NCBI GenBank assembly: GCA_024280455.1
Contig: JAJRQC010000062.1
Location: 41,638-105,637 of the forward strand
Length of the DNA stretch: 64,000 bases
Direction: 5' to 3'
Source of the DNA: Deltaproteobacteria bacterium
GTDB taxonomy: Bacteria > Desulfobacterota > Desulfobulbia > Desulfobulbales > Desulfobulbaceae
A program made the translations under genes and the position numbers. A model generated the notes under the pieces. That model saw nothing but the letters and a program-made list of their open reading frames with translations, had not been told where the DNA came from and searched no databases. This document shows positions 42,621 to 53,108 of the stretch, piece by piece (position 1 is the first letter of the stretch; every line of letters starts with the position of its first letter).

Positions 42621-44452
42621 ACCGGCCTCAGGGTCAGGTGATCCATAATATACTGCCGACGATCCGGCGTGTTTTTACCCATATAAAATTTGAGTACCCG
42701 GCTGACTTCGGACAGGTTATCTATATGTACCTGCTTGATTCGCATGTCTGAGCCGATAAACTGCTTGAATTCCGGCGGTGAAATCTCGCCCAACCCCTTG
42801 AATCGTGTTACCTCCACGGACTTTGCGCTCGCCCTGCCCTTTAACTCACGGATACCGTTTTCTTTTTCTTCATCAGAGTAACAGTAGATGGTCTTTTTCT
42901 TATTCCGTACCCTGAAAATAGGGGTTTCCAGGATGTACACATGGCCAAGCTTAATCAACGGTTCGAAATAATGGAGAAAAAAAGTGAGCAGCAGATTGCG
43001 GATATGGAGCCCGTCCACATCAGCATCCGTGGCCAGGATGATTTTGTCAAAACGCAGGTCGGCAATGGAATCCTCCACATTGAGGCCACGCATCAGGGCG
43101 TACATCTCGTCATTTTTATACAGCAGATCCAGCCGCTGGCCAAAGACGTTCATGGGCTTGCCCTTAAGCGAGAAAACCGCCTGGATCATGGGATCGCGGG
43201 ATGAAACAATGGACCCGGCAGCCGACTGGCCCTCGGTGATGAAAACCATGTTCTCCCGGCCCTCTTTTGAGGGATTTTTCCGGCTGGGATGATACTTGCA
43301 ATCTTTGAGCTGCGGTATTTTAAAGGCAACTTTTTTTGCCTTTGCCTTGGCCTCCTTGCGGACCGACTGTAACTCCTTACGGATCCGTTCGTTGCGCTGC
43401 ACCTTGTCCATCAAGACTTCGGCGGTCTCGGGATATTTATACAGGTGGGTGGCAACAGCTTCGCGAACTACATTAACAATCCAGGGCCGGATATCGGTGT
43501 TGCCGAGTTTGTTTTTGGTCTGCGATTCAAAAACCGGTTCCTGCACCTTGACCGCAAGGGTACCGACTATGCCGTCCCGGACATCCTTACCGGTATATTT
43601 TTTTCCGGAAAACTCATTGACCCCCTTGAGGATTCCTTCGCGAAAGGCGGAGAGATGGGTTCCGCCCTCAGAGGTGTAGGTCCCGTTGACAAAAGAGAAA
43701 TAGGTGTCCCCGTAATCATCTGTATGGGTAAAGGCAAACTCAAGGGCCTTCTCCGAGGCATGGATTGCCGGATAGATCTCCTTGCCGTCAAGTTCGTTGG
43801 CCAGCAGGTCGAGCAGACCTTTTTCCGAGTAGTATTTTTCCTCGCCAAGAAAGAGACTGAGCCCGGCATTGAGATAGGCATAGCGCCACAAGCGTTGCCC
43901 CACATATTCCGGATCAAAGGCAAATTTTTTAAAAAGATCGGAATCAGGTAAAAATTCAACCAGAGTGCCGTTCTTCTCGGTGGTCTCCCCCTCTTCCTCA
44001 TCGATCAACGTGCCGCAGGCAAAGGTTGCTTTTTTATATTGCCCTTCGCGAAAAGCACAGACCATGAAATGTTCGGACAGGGCATTGACCGCCTTGGTGC
44101 CGACACCATTGAGGCCGACGGAAAATTGAAAGACATCGGTGTTGTACTTGGCACCGGTGTTGATGACTGAAACACACTCAACCACCTTGCCCAGAGGAAT
44201 ACCACGCCCGTAATCCCGTACCCGGCACCGTCCATCCTCCTCGATTGCGATGTCGACCCGTTTACCAAAACCCATGATATATTCGTCAACGGCATTATCA
44301 ATTACCTCTTTGATCAGAATATAGATGCCATCATCAGGATGGGATCCGTTACCCAGGCGGCCAATATACATACCCGGCCGTTTGCGGATGTGCTCAAGCG
44401 AACTTAAGGTTTTTATCTTTGATTCGTCGTACTGGTGTTGGGGTTCGGTCAT
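42617..44452 (-). CDS. parE: Type IIA topoisomerase B subunit, ParE-like (Bacteroidetes-like form)
   Basis: 611-residue ATPase subunit. GHKL features are EHIRKRPGMYIGRLG, VIDNAVDEYIMG, DYGRGIPLG and GLNGVGTKAVNAL. The TOPRIM domain reads FITEGQSAAGSI where most GyrB/ParE have EGDSA, then SLKGKPMNVFG and DADVDGLHIRNLL. EGQSA is a mark of the Bacteroidetes-type pair. ATG 44452 (MTEPQHQ) is preferred over the longer frame to 44521. No strong ribosome site is visible. Confidence 0.88.
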   Translation of the reverse strand: MTEPQHQYDESKIKTLSSLEHIRKRPGMYIGRLGNGSHPDDGIYILIKEVIDNAVDEYIMGFGKRVDIAIEEDGRCRVRDYGRGIPLGKVVECVSVINTGAKYNTDVFQFSVGLNGVGTKAVNALSEHFMVCAFREGQYKKATFACGTLIDEEEGETTEKNGTLVEFLPDSDLFKKFAFDPEYVGQRLWRYAYLNAGLSLFLGEEKYYSEKGLLDLLANELDGKEIYPAIHASEKALEFAFTHTDDYGDTYFSFVNGTYTSEGGTHLSAFREGILKGVNEFSGKKYTGKDVRDGIVGTLAVKVQEPVFESQTKNKLGNTDIRPWIVNVVREAVATHLYKYPETAEVLMDKVQRNERIRKELQSVRKEAKAKAKKVAFKIPQLKDCKYHPSRKNPSKEGRENMVFITEGQSAAGSIVSSRDPMIQAVFSLKGKPMNVFGQRLDLLYKNDEMYALMRGLNVEDSIADLRFDKIILATDADVDGLHIRNLLLTFFLHYFEPLIKLGHVYILETPIFRVRNKKKTIYCYSDEEKENGIRELKGRASAKSVEVTRFKGLGEISPPEFKQFIGSDMRIKQVHIDNLSEVSRVLKFYMGKNTPDRRQYIMDHLTLRPV

Positions 44453-45013
44453 AACCAAAGCATTTTTAATTATTTTTATTTTCAGGCGCCGGCAACGGAG
44501 CAACAGGAGGAACACATACATGATCTACAGGCAACGAGTAGAAATCCTGTACGGAACCCGGTCGATAAACTTACTTAGTGTACATGCCAGTGGATATGAA
44601 GTCAAAAGATATGAGTCCAGCCGGTTGGATCATCCTCACCTTGATTCAATCGGCTCAATCGTTGTATTTGTACAAGTCGATCCAATACGTTCATGGACTA
44701 AAGCCATTGCATGCAAGTAAAAAAAAAGTTCACCCGCATTTTTACAGCACCGTAGTATACTCGGCGTTGCCCCCTGGTGAACTCTTCACCAAAAAAGTAA
44801 TACTGGGGAATGAAAACAAATTTGCGGCAGAAAATTATGCTGATTTCCTGCCGCAAATGTTAAATCCTCGAAAAAATAGGGGGCCGAATAATTTATTCGT
44901 TACATTTTTACAAATCTATTCCCAAAATATTGGATCTGCGGGTGATGATGCTGTCATCAAGAACGTAATCTGTCGGGTTAAGTCTGAACTTATCAGACTG
45001 AGTGTTCCGGATT
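44453..45013. other. Intergenic region with two inverted repeats
   Basis: No gene is supported. AGTTCACC (44727-44734) pairs with GGTGAACT (44776-44783) across a 41-base loop. TTTGCGGCAG (44821-44830) pairs with CTGCCGCAAA (44848-44857); on the minus strand this second stem is followed by TTTGTTTTC and may terminate the transcript of the exported-protein gene at 45014-45523. Open frames on the plus strand lack ribosome sites. Confidence 0.5.
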
Positions 45014-45523
45014 TTACTTGTTTGTAAGGTATCCATAAAGGTTCACCCGGATATTTCCACCTGAGGATGCCCAGTTTTTTATTGTAAGGGCATAGCCCGA
45101 GTCAATCAGCATTCCCGGGCCAAAAGACAGGTGGCTGGGTTCTGCGTTTGATAGTTTCCAGTAATCGGTTACACTGGAATTTTGTATGAGTTGCATCTCG
45201 ATAATGCCGGTTCCAGGCGACACGGGGAATACGGACATCGAAGTGATAACCAGGTATTTACCTGTTGGGACAGTGACCTGCCCTGCATTGCCTGCCTGTG
45301 GTGTGACCTCAACAACATCACTAGTACTGTCGGGAGCGATGCTGGCCGTCCCCATTTTAAGGACATCGGATGGACTGATAGCCGAAGCCTGATTTTTAAT
45401 CAGCGGAATAACGACGACCTGTTGTGCGGCAACCGCAGACAGACTGCTGATGAAAACCGCACCTGTCACTACCCAGAATGCCAAGACGATCCGTACTGTT
45501 CCATGTAGTTTTTTTCCAATCAT
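45014..45523 (-). CDS. Exported protein of unknown function
   Basis: 169 residues with a signal peptide (GTVRIVLAFWVVTGAVFISS, cleavage after VAA). The mature part is rich in Ser, Thr, Val and Gly and predicted mainly beta: VVVIPLIKNQ, then GQVTVPTGKYLVITSMSVFP and a C-terminal GNIRVNLYGYLTNK. I do not recognise a family. ATG 45523 follows AAGGAG; upstream codons in the same frame are not needed. It stands alone between parE and a zinc-ribbon gene. Confidence 0.65.
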   Translation of the reverse strand: MIGKKLHGTVRIVLAFWVVTGAVFISSLSAVAAQQVVVIPLIKNQASAISPSDVLKMGTASIAPDSTSDVVEVTPQAGNAGQVTVPTGKYLVITSMSVFPVSPGTGIIEMQLIQNSSVTDYWKLSNAEPSHLSFGPGMLIDSGYALTIKNWASSGGNIRVNLYGYLTNK

Positions 45524-45660
45524 AGGTATTCTCCTTGTGTTGGGAATTTGGAATTTCAAACGGAGACTTTGCAGTACCACCGTTTGCTCCTTTTTCAGGC
45601 ACTGTGGTCATTATGCTGTATAACTTATAACATATCAAGATGGAAGTGGTTACAACCTGA

Positions 45661-45882
45661 TTACTCCATCAAGTGTACCCGTTCACAGTCCGGGCAGATC
45701 CAGGTGGGGCCGTTGCTGATACCCCATTTATTCTCTTCAAAACAATCCGGGCAGATTTCAAAGCCGCAGGTACAGCTCCAGCAAAAGGGTTTTTTCTCTT
45801 TGCAGCAGTGGCAGGTGTAGCCGTCTTTTCTGCGCCGTCGTCGTTTACGGCCGTTTTCCGATTTTTTTGTATCCATATCCAT
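45661..45882 (-). CDS. Small Cys-rich zinc-ribbon protein
   Basis: 73 residues: a basic N-terminus (GRKRRRRRKDG) and four CxxC-type pairs (CHCC, CWSCTC, CPDC, and CPDC again) that could bind two zinc ions. No family is recognised with confidence. It lies 15 bp after cutA on the same strand and is probably co-transcribed with it. Confidence 0.6.
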   Translation of the reverse strand: MDMDTKKSENGRKRRRRRKDGYTCHCCKEKKPFCWSCTCGFEICPDCFEENKWGISNGPTWICPDCERVHLME

Positions 45883-45897
45883 AGTCTTTTGTGGAAA

Positions 45898-46215
45898 TTA
45901 TTTGCGCAACTCTCCGTTCAGCCAATCCAGATATTCAGGATTTCCTGCAGCTACCGGCGTTGCCAGAATTTCAGGGACTTCATAGGGATGAATGGCCGTA
46001 ATCTCCGCCTGGAGCTCATCAAACAAATCCTGCCTGGTTTTCATTATACAGAGAAACTCGTCACTCTGTTCTATCTTTCCCTGCCAGTGATACATGGAGG
46101 CACATTGCACTATCTGGACACAACCTGCAAGCCGCCTGTCAAGCACATGATGGGCAACTTCCTCGGCCAGGGCTCTGCTCTCAACCGTTGTCGCCACTTG
46201 AAGATATGAGGTCAT
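45898..46215 (-). CDS. cutA: CutA1 divalent-cation tolerance protein
   Basis: 105-residue trimeric signal-transducer-like protein of the CutA1 family. ATTVESRALAEEVAHHVLDRRLAGCVQIV, SMYHWQGKIE and the C-terminal HPYEVPEILATPVAAGNPEYLDW are diagnostic. The precise role is debated. AGGAGAAAAAA precedes the ATG. Confidence 0.94.
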   Translation of the reverse strand: MTSYLQVATTVESRALAEEVAHHVLDRRLAGCVQIVQCASMYHWQGKIEQSDEFLCIMKTRQDLFDELQAEITAIHPYEVPEILATPVAAGNPEYLDWLNGELRK

Positions 46216-46362
46216 TTTTTTCTCCTGCTGCTCACGAGAGCGTCGTTAAATATTCATCGACATCGTATCAGACTGGATTTTTTTCTCCAGTGGAATATCT
46301 TGCCAACAAGAGTTCAGGTCTAGAAGGCACAACCATCACTCCATATACCGGGCTGCAAAATT

Positions 46363-47157
46363 ATGCTTTTCACAGTTGATGTAGGAAATTCCCATACCGT
46401 CAGCGGCGTATTCCAGGGTGATCAACTCCTTGCCCACTGGAGACTCAAGTCCGATCAGGATCGAACCGCCGACGAGATTGCCATTCGTTACCATGCACTT
46501 TTTCAGATGGCCGGTCTCAAAATCAAAAACATCTCCGGCTTTATTGTCTCTTCGGTCGTTCCGACCCTGGAAACCGCCTGGCTCAGTTATGCGGATAAAT
46601 ACCTGGCCCGGCAAATTGAAGTTCACCCCATTTCGGTGTCACACCGCACGGATACCGGCATTGTTGTGGCGACCAAAAATCCGGCGGAAGTCGGCGCCGA
46701 CCGCATTGTCAACGCTGTTGCCGCCTGGGAAATATACCGAGACCGCCTGATAGTCATTGATTTCGGCACAGCTATTACCTTTGACTGTGTAAACAACAGA
46801 CGTGAATACGTTGGTGGCACAATCCATCCGGGAATAGGGATCTCCCTTGATGCCCTGGCCGGTCGTACCGCCAAGCTGCCACGGGTTGATATTGATACGG
46901 AACCAACGGAAAAAATCGGGACCACCACCGACTCGGCAATTCATTCCGGCATGCTGTACGGCTTCGGAGGTCTTGTCGATAGAATGGTCGACACTCTGGC
47001 CCACGAGCTGGCCCCGGAAAGGCCGCGGGTGAAAACCGTGGCCACCGGCGGCATGGCCCACCTGATTGAGCCGTACACCAGAACCATTGATCTCATCAAT
47101 CCCCTGCTCACCCTGGAAGGATTGCGGCTCATCCATGAAAGAAACCACCAATCCTGA
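46363..47157 (+). CDS. coaX: Type III pantothenate kinase
   Basis: 264-residue ASKHA-fold kinase for the first step of CoA synthesis. The N-terminal phosphate loop is FTVDVGNSHTVSGVF; GADRIVNAVAAWE, VIDFGTAITFD and GGTIHPGIGISLDAL complete the site. TGGMAHLI is the C-terminal adenosine motif. Its 3' end overlaps the next gene by 23 bases. Confidence 0.95.
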   Translation: MLFTVDVGNSHTVSGVFQGDQLLAHWRLKSDQDRTADEIAIRYHALFQMAGLKIKNISGFIVSSVVPTLETAWLSYADKYLARQIEVHPISVSHRTDTGIVVATKNPAEVGADRIVNAVAAWEIYRDRLIVIDFGTAITFDCVNNRREYVGGTIHPGIGISLDALAGRTAKLPRVDIDTEPTEKIGTTTDSAIHSGMLYGFGGLVDRMVDTLAHELAPERPRVKTVATGGMAHLIEPYTRTIDLINPLLTLEGLRLIHERNHQS

Positions 47158-48097
47158 GTTTTCACCGCTGCTGCCGCCGTCACTGCAGCCCGGTGACACT
47201 ATCGGCCTCTTCTGCCCAGCGGGACCGGTTCGTGATATTGACAGGATTAAAGCCGGTATAGGCGTTCTGCGGGATATGGGGTTTCGAGTACGGGTCCTGG
47301 ACGAGTTGAACCGCCGGAGTGACAGCTCCATATATCTTGCCGCTCCCGACACAACCAGGGCCGAACAACTGCATGGCCTATGGGACGATGAAGAGATCAA
47401 AGCGCTGATGGCTGTACGGGGTGGGTATGGCTGTCTTCGAATGCTGGATCAAATTGATTTTTCCCGCTTTAGAGAAAATCCGAAATGGCTGATTGGTTTT
47501 TCCGACCTTACGGTCCTGCTGGCCGCAACCTTTATTAAAGCCGGGCTGATAGGTCTGCATGGACCCGTTGTTTCCTCCCTGGCCGGAACCGATACCCCAT
47601 CAAAAAAACGTTTTTTTTCTTTGCTCACCGGCTCGTTCCAGCCCTATGCTCTGGAAAACAGCGTGACTGTGCTCCGACCTGGAATCTGCAGAGGCCGCAT
47701 TGTTGCAGGTAACCTGACCTCCATCTGCCACCTGATCGGCACCCCCTGGGAGCCGGATTTAGCCGGTGGTATTCTTCTATTTGAGGATACGGGAGAACCT
47801 ATGTACAGGGTCGACCGGATGCTTACCCAAATGACTCTGGGCGGCAGACTCGACAATCTGGCCGGATTGGTTCTAGGTACTTTTGACACCGAAGGCTCTA
47901 CTGCTCAGGATACCCTGTTGCAGGAACCGCTTTTTGAGAGAGTACGGGAATTGACCGCGCACACCGACTATCCGATCTGGGGGAACTTTCCTTGCGGCCA
48001 TCTCTTGAGCAACCAGGCGATACCGTATGGCATGGAGGCGACCATGGAGAGCAGAACCTCTGCATTAACCCTGCACCCAGATTCGAAACAACTGTAG
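47135..48097 (+). CDS. LD-carboxypeptidase / MccF-like serine peptidase (S66)
   Basis: 320 residues. Enzymes of this family remove the terminal D-Ala from murein tetrapeptides during recycling, or detoxify microcin C. AVRGGYGCLRMLDQID, then GFSDLTVL (nucleophile serine), GNLTSICHLIGTPWEP (glutamate follows in LFEDTGE) and the histidine in FPCGHLLSNQAIPYG match S66. ATG 47135 is chosen because it restores the usual N-terminus (LQPGDTIGLFCPAGPV). Confidence 0.88.
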   Translation: MKETTNPEFSPLLPPSLQPGDTIGLFCPAGPVRDIDRIKAGIGVLRDMGFRVRVLDELNRRSDSSIYLAAPDTTRAEQLHGLWDDEEIKALMAVRGGYGCLRMLDQIDFSRFRENPKWLIGFSDLTVLLAATFIKAGLIGLHGPVVSSLAGTDTPSKKRFFSLLTGSFQPYALENSVTVLRPGICRGRIVAGNLTSICHLIGTPWEPDLAGGILLFEDTGEPMYRVDRMLTQMTLGGRLDNLAGLVLGTFDTEGSTAQDTLLQEPLFERVRELTAHTDYPIWGNFPCGHLLSNQAIPYGMEATMESRTSALTLHPDSKQL

Positions 48098-48114
48098 AAT
48101 AGAATGAAAAGAGC

Positions 48115-48768
48115 ATGATAAAACGGTACCTCCTCACCTTTATGGGCTTTTTCATCCTGGCCACAATATATCTCTTTTCACTTTTGCCGCTGCTCATGGT
48201 TCGGAGCGGCCTGTCAAACCAGACCTATTTAGAAGCGCTGGCGGTCTGGGGCCTGCTGGTTCTGCTTTCCCTAGGCCCGGCCCTTTCATTGCTGTTAAAA
48301 AAAATCTGGTTTTTTCAGGGAACTGGAACGCCGGTCTCCTTAAAAGAATTACGGTCGACCCTGATGAAGGTCAATGGGATGCATGCCCCGGTCCGGGTGC
48401 TGGATAAGGGTAAACGGCTGATAGTGGAGTGGCGTTACGACGACCCGGACTGGTGTGAGCAAATGGCAGGAAAAAAAATCTCCCGGCTGTATGAACTTCG
48501 TCTTGGTTTTAATGAAAACACAAGGACTGTGACCCTTTCGGATCGTTCAAGAAAAGTCGACTTTGATCTCTGTCCCATCCGGGTCAAAACAGGTTTTCTT
48601 GCAATGCCGAGGCTGTTTTTCGGCATCAGGGCAGCGGAGGGGTACGGCATCGAAAAATACAGAGAGCGCAGGCCTTCCGATTTTTTATTTAAACCAGGGG
48701 AGATCAAGTCTCCTCTGGTCGGAACGCTTCTTTCCCTGGGCTGGAATGTACAGTTCACCCTGCTCTGA
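48115..48768 (+). CDS. Two-helix membrane protein of unknown function
   Basis: 217 residues. Two N-terminal transmembrane helices (about 5-30 and 40-62) precede a soluble ~150-residue domain with alternating basic and hydrophobic residues (VRVLDKGKRLIVEWRYDD, YELRLGFNENTRTVTLSD). No family is recognised. It is 17 bp behind the LD-carboxypeptidase and probably co-transcribed; an envelope role is possible. Confidence 0.6.
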   Translation: MIKRYLLTFMGFFILATIYLFSLLPLLMVRSGLSNQTYLEALAVWGLLVLLSLGPALSLLLKKIWFFQGTGTPVSLKELRSTLMKVNGMHAPVRVLDKGKRLIVEWRYDDPDWCEQMAGKKISRLYELRLGFNENTRTVTLSDRSRKVDFDLCPIRVKTGFLAMPRLFFGIRAAEGYGIEKYRERRPSDFLFKPGEIKSPLVGTLLSLGWNVQFTLL

Positions 48769-48878
48769 CAGTAAGCGTTCACCAGCCCCCCCCTCTTCGT
48801 TCGATCAGGCCTCCTCACATAGGCAAGCTATAGGATTCGTCGCCCTGTCCGTCTGACCACTGACGGAAGATTTCATGG

Positions 48879-51122
48879 TTATTTGACCTTGAACATGGCT
48901 ATGAGTTCTTTGAGCTGATTGGCTACCCCGGTCAGTTGTTCAGCATTCCGACTGACACCGGAACTCAGCGATGTTATCTCTCCGGAGACGTGACTGACTT
49001 CTGCTATATCCTGGGCTATTTCCGCTGAAACAGCAGAGGTCTGGGCCACATTTTCATTGACCTCGGAAATACCTTCTGCAGCCTGAGCCACATTATTGGT
49101 GATTTCGCTGGTCGTCACGTTCTGCTCTTCAACTGCGGTGGCAATAGTGGAAACGATGGAGTTGACGTCGTTTATAACATCTGCGATCTGCCTTATCTCT
49201 ACAACTGTTGACTCGGTCGATCCCTGAATATCCTCTATTTTTCCCTTTATCTCCTGGGTTGCCTCGGCAGTCTGTTTGGCCAGCTCTTTGATTTCATTGG
49301 CAACAACGGCAAACCCTTTACCTGCCTCACCGGCACGGGCCGCCTCAATGGTTGCATTTAAGGCCAGCAGGTTGGTCTGTTCGGAAATCTCGGTGATCAC
49401 TTCCGTCACCTTGCTGATCGCTCCGGCTGCTCTACCCAGAGCATCAACCTTCTCGGTCGAACTGGTGGTCAGAGTAACCGCTTCCTGGGTGACCACCGTT
49501 GCCTTCTGGGTATTCTGAGAAATTTCTTTTACAGTGGCTGACATCTCTTCGGAGGATGTTGCTATGATATTGACATTGGTTGCTGCCTGTTCACTTGCAG
49601 CGGCAACTGAATTCATATTGGCACTCATCTCTTCGGCTGCTGCAGCAACACTGGTCGCTTTGGTCGAGGATTGGGTCGCCCCTTCAGTCATGTCGGCAGA
49701 CGACTGAGAGAGTTCTGCGGCGGAATTTTGTAATTTTTCAGCATTTTCAGAAAACTGTCTGAATGTATTGTTCAACCGGCCGACCATTGTATTGAGCGAC
49801 TCGGTCAGTTGTCCGATCTCATCCTGACTTTCAACCTTGAGGCTGGTTGTAAAATCTCCCTGACCGACACGACCGGCAAACTCGACACTGCGCAGAATAT
49901 TACCGATAATGGATCGTAGGGTGAAAAAGACCACAAGGACAGTCAAAATCGTGGCCACCAGGGCTACAATTAAGATAGTGGTAGTCAGTTTCTTTGAGGC
50001 CTGGTCAATGGCTTCTGTCTTTTTTTTCTCCTGTTTTTGTGAGTCTTCGCTGATCTGGTTACTCAACTTTTCAATGGCATGAACAGTCGAGCGCATCTCG
50101 CCGACAAGGGATTCGATATGCTGACTACTCCTAACAACCTCATCCAGGCTTTTCATGTATACATCGACGACGTTTTTGACAGCTCTGTAATGTTCTTTGA
50201 GCACCATGTCGTTATCAAAGGCGTTTACCAGCTCATCAGCGGTCTTCCTGGCCTTTTCAACATACTTTAGATCTTTCCGTAAAAAATAATCCTTTTCATT
50301 CTTACGGATAGTAAGCAGCATCGCCCTGACTCGGGGAACAAAAAATTCATTAAAGGTCTTTTCAATAGTCACGCCGGACCTGACCATTTGTTTTCCAGCT
50401 TCTTCCGAACCGCTGGAAGAGTACGCGGCAAAGGCCTGGGAGTATTTTTCGAGCTCCGCCATAACCACCTTTTTTGCCGCAGGGTCGAATTGGTTTTCCG
50501 TTGCCAGCTCTCTGACCTTATCTAAAGCTATCTTCGTTCTTTTCTTCATCCGCTCGGAATCGGTGCGGACAAACTCCCGTTCAAAACGCCGCATCTGAAG
50601 AAAGGCCAGGTACAGGTCGTCTATCTGATGCTGGGTGAGATCCACCGCCAGCACACGGGCGGTTTCCCGCAGCTTGCCCTGCAGACCGGAGAGATTATCC
50701 AGACCGATTTTCTTTTTTGCTTCAACAACAGCATGAAAGCCTTGCTGATATTGATCTATTGACTCGAGTATGCCTATCGCCTCCTGGTGAATCTTTTCAT
50801 TTTTCCCCTTGGTGTGCTTGACAATAATGTTGGTCTGTTCTTTAAGAGCGGCAACCGTCTTTTTGTGTTTGTCAACATACTTCAAATCGTTTCTGAGTAA
50901 AAAATCCTTTTCATTCCGGATACACTGGAGCAACAGGATATCTATATTCTTGCTATGTTCGGCAATTTTAATTTCGTATTCAATCAAGTTGGAAAACTGG
51001 TCATAGGTTTTCTTGTTTCCCATAATACTCATGCCTAAAATCCCAAGCATGACAATCAGACCCCCGCCAAACAAAATGGTGAATTTGATCTTAATACTCG
51101 TGCTATTCCAGAATCCGAACAT
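48879..51122 (-). CDS. Methyl-accepting chemotaxis protein with HBM-type sensor
   Basis: 747-residue chemoreceptor. TM1 (about 12-34) leads to a long helical periplasmic domain with two repeated [21 protein letters not shown] segments (also [17 protein letters not shown]), the mark of helical bimodular (HBM) sensors. TM2 ([22 protein letters not shown]) is followed by HAMP and the signalling hairpin [20 protein letters not shown]. No C-terminal pentapeptide for CheR is present. ATG 51122 follows GAGGGGAG. HBM receptors such as McpS sense organic acids, so a ligand of that kind is plausible. Confidence 0.93.
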   Translation of the reverse strand: MFGFWNSTSIKIKFTILFGGGLIVMLGILGMSIMGNKKTYDQFSNLIEYEIKIAEHSKNIDILLLQCIRNEKDFLLRNDLKYVDKHKKTVAALKEQTNIIVKHTKGKNEKIHQEAIGILESIDQYQQGFHAVVEAKKKIGLDNLSGLQGKLRETARVLAVDLTQHQIDDLYLAFLQMRRFEREFVRTDSERMKKRTKIALDKVRELATENQFDPAAKKVVMAELEKYSQAFAAYSSSGSEEAGKQMVRSGVTIEKTFNEFFVPRVRAMLLTIRKNEKDYFLRKDLKYVEKARKTADELVNAFDNDMVLKEHYRAVKNVVDVYMKSLDEVVRSSQHIESLVGEMRSTVHAIEKLSNQISEDSQKQEKKKTEAIDQASKKLTTTILIVALVATILTVLVVFFTLRSIIGNILRSVEFAGRVGQGDFTTSLKVESQDEIGQLTESLNTMVGRLNNTFRQFSENAEKLQNSAAELSQSSADMTEGATQSSTKATSVAAAAEEMSANMNSVAAASEQAATNVNIIATSSEEMSATVKEISQNTQKATVVTQEAVTLTTSSTEKVDALGRAAGAISKVTEVITEISEQTNLLALNATIEAARAGEAGKGFAVVANEIKELAKQTAEATQEIKGKIEDIQGSTESTVVEIRQIADVINDVNSIVSTIATAVEEQNVTTSEITNNVAQAAEGISEVNENVAQTSAVSAEIAQDIAEVSHVSGEITSLSSGVSRNAEQLTGVANQLKELIAMFKVK

Positions 51123-51296
51123 CTGTCTCCCCTCTTGATGAACTTTAAAACACCGTGAAAATATATAAAAACCGGCACATCTTAGACGCCGTTTCCTGAG
51201 TTCTTTTGTTATTATTGTATCACAAGACCGTGGGATCCACAAAAAAAATATGCCTATCAGGAAGGGCTGCTGGAGGATAGAGCGGTAGGACTGGGG

Positions 51297-51893
51297 TCAA
51301 CGACTGGAAGGAATGTTCCCGAGGATCCAGGAAACGGCGGCAGAGAGATCATCGGCCACATAAGCAGGCTGTACCTGTTGCGAGGGGCCGATATACTGAA
51401 GGTCACCGCTGCCGTACCCGGTCAGAACCAGCACGGGCGTTGTCCGCGCGTTGACTCCGCAGCGAAGATCAGACCAGCGATCCCCGACCATGAAGGAAGA
51501 TTCGAGTTTGATGTTCAGCTCTTGAGCTGCCTGCTCAAGCAGGCCTGTTTTTGGTTTGCGACAATTGCAGTCCAATCGATAGCGTTCTTCTTTGGCCTCG
51601 GGATGATGGGGGCAGATATATACCCCGTCCACATGGGCACCTTCATCAGCCAGTTGCCGGTGCATTTTTTCATGGACTTCAGTGAGCAGTTGTTCAGGGA
51701 AATAGCCCCGGGCCAGGCCGGACTGATTGGTGACCACGATGACCGGAATTTTTTTCTGATTGAGCCTTCGGATTGCGGCGGCAGCTCCGGGGAGCAGCTG
51801 GAATCGTGAGATATGGTTGATATATCCCATCTGTTCATTAATGGTTCCGTCACGGTCAAGAAAAACAGCTGGTGTGCGCACTGGACTTGTCAT
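51297..51893 (-). CDS. gmhB: D-glycero-D-manno-heptose-1,7-bisphosphate 7-phosphatase
   Basis: 198-residue HAD phosphatase of the ADP-heptose pathway for LPS inner core. The nucleophile motif is FLDRDGTINE; the zinc site is CPHHP plus CNCRKPKTG, and GDRWSDLRCGVNA is the third HAD motif. It starts three bases after waaF ends, so heptose synthesis and transfer are coupled. Confidence 0.95.
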   Translation of the reverse strand: MTSPVRTPAVFLDRDGTINEQMGYINHISRFQLLPGAAAAIRRLNQKKIPVIVVTNQSGLARGYFPEQLLTEVHEKMHRQLADEGAHVDGVYICPHHPEAKEERYRLDCNCRKPKTGLLEQAAQELNIKLESSFMVGDRWSDLRCGVNARTTPVLVLTGYGSGDLQYIGPSQQVQPAYVADDLSAAVSWILGNIPSSR

Positions 51894-51896
51894 ACG

Positions 51897-52958
51897 TTAA
51901 TCCAAATGGAGAAGTGGCTGCATGGTAGAAAAAACCTCTTGGGCCTGAATCTGCTCCATGCATTGAAAATGGTCCTGCGGGCAGTGGGTTTTTTTACACG
52001 GGCTGCAGGCCATGGGCTTTCTGATCACCTGGGCCCGATCACTGTATGGTCCGGTGGCGACATGATCGGTTGAACCGAAAATGGCAACCGTCGGGGTCTG
52101 CAGGGCAGCAGCCACATGCATCAGGCCGGAATCATTGGTAACAAAGGCATCACACCTCGCAATATATGCCATGGCGGTGGCCAGATCAGTTTTTCCGGTG
52201 AGGTCGAGTATTCTTTCGGCCGCATGTTCCGGAACGGCTGCTGCAATATGTGATGCCGCCTCACGGTCGGCGTCGGTGCCGAAAATCAACAGCAGTGCAT
52301 CTGTTTGTGCACAGACAAGCTGCGCAAGCCGGCTGAATTTTTCAGCCGGCCATCGCTTGGCAGGCCCATAGGCGGCCCCCGGGTTTAGACCGACAACCGG
52401 AACCCTGCCCTGCCGGGAAAAATAGCGCTGCAACCCCTGTTCGGCGCTCTGCTTGACAGCCGGGGCAAGGAAAAGTTCAAGCTGATCCTTTCCCGGAGTA
52501 AGACCGAGCCCGGCAAGCATTTCCTGGTAATAATGTACCTGATGCTTCAAGCCGATATCGGGATGTTTTTTGATGCCGTGGGTCAAAAGTATTCCCCGGC
52601 CATCGGTGCTGTATCCGCCCCGGATCGGAATACGGGCAAGGGTTGTAATCAGTGCTGCTTCAAAGGCATTCTGCAGCAGGATAGTGGCGTCATATTGTTT
52701 TTTCCGCAGATCGGAGGCCAGGGTCAGCTTGCCACGAAGTCCCTGGTGGCGGCCGTTTTTTTCATACACAAAAATATGATCGACTCTTGGACTGGCACTA
52801 AAAACATCTGCAACCCATGGTAACGCAAGCAGGGTGATCTCGGCATCGGGAAAATTCTCACGAATGGAGCGCACCGCCGGGGTGGTCATAATCGCATCAC
52901 CAATCCAGTTGGTTGAGCGGACCAGTATTTTTTCAGGATGTTGCGAAAAAGGACGCAT
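51897..52958 (-). CDS. waaF: LPS heptosyltransferase II
   Basis: 353-residue GT9 glycosyltransferase that adds the second heptose to the LPS core. VRSTNWIGDAIMTTPAVRSIR is the N-terminal signature; GLNPGAAYGPAKRWPAEKF and the donor-site TNDSGLMHVAAALQTPTVAIFGSTD are characteristic. It precedes gmhB. A dispersed repeat lies 150 bp upstream. Confidence 0.94.
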   Translation of the reverse strand: MRPFSQHPEKILVRSTNWIGDAIMTTPAVRSIRENFPDAEITLLALPWVADVFSASPRVDHIFVYEKNGRHQGLRGKLTLASDLRKKQYDATILLQNAFEAALITTLARIPIRGGYSTDGRGILLTHGIKKHPDIGLKHQVHYYQEMLAGLGLTPGKDQLELFLAPAVKQSAEQGLQRYFSRQGRVPVVGLNPGAAYGPAKRWPAEKFSRLAQLVCAQTDALLLIFGTDADREAASHIAAAVPEHAAERILDLTGKTDLATAMAYIARCDAFVTNDSGLMHVAAALQTPTVAIFGSTDHVATGPYSDRAQVIRKPMACSPCKKTHCPQDHFQCMEQIQAQEVFSTMQPLLHLD

Positions 52959-53108
52959 CTACGCTTCAGCCAACCCTGCAGACATAAAGTGGATGACAGT
53001 GTTCCGACCACAAATAGTCTTTTTTTGTTTGATCAGCAGAGATGTTGTATTTTCAGGAAACATGTACATCAGGCTTGTTTAAACTGGTTGGATTGGCAAA
53101 TGAAAAGT

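Noticed and set aside
44578..45027. 149-codon plus-strand frame
   Set aside because: No ribosome site, crosses two inverted repeats, and shows no recognisable protein pattern.
46639..47400. 253-codon minus-strand frame
   Set aside because: Antisense shadow of coaX and the LD-carboxypeptidase gene.
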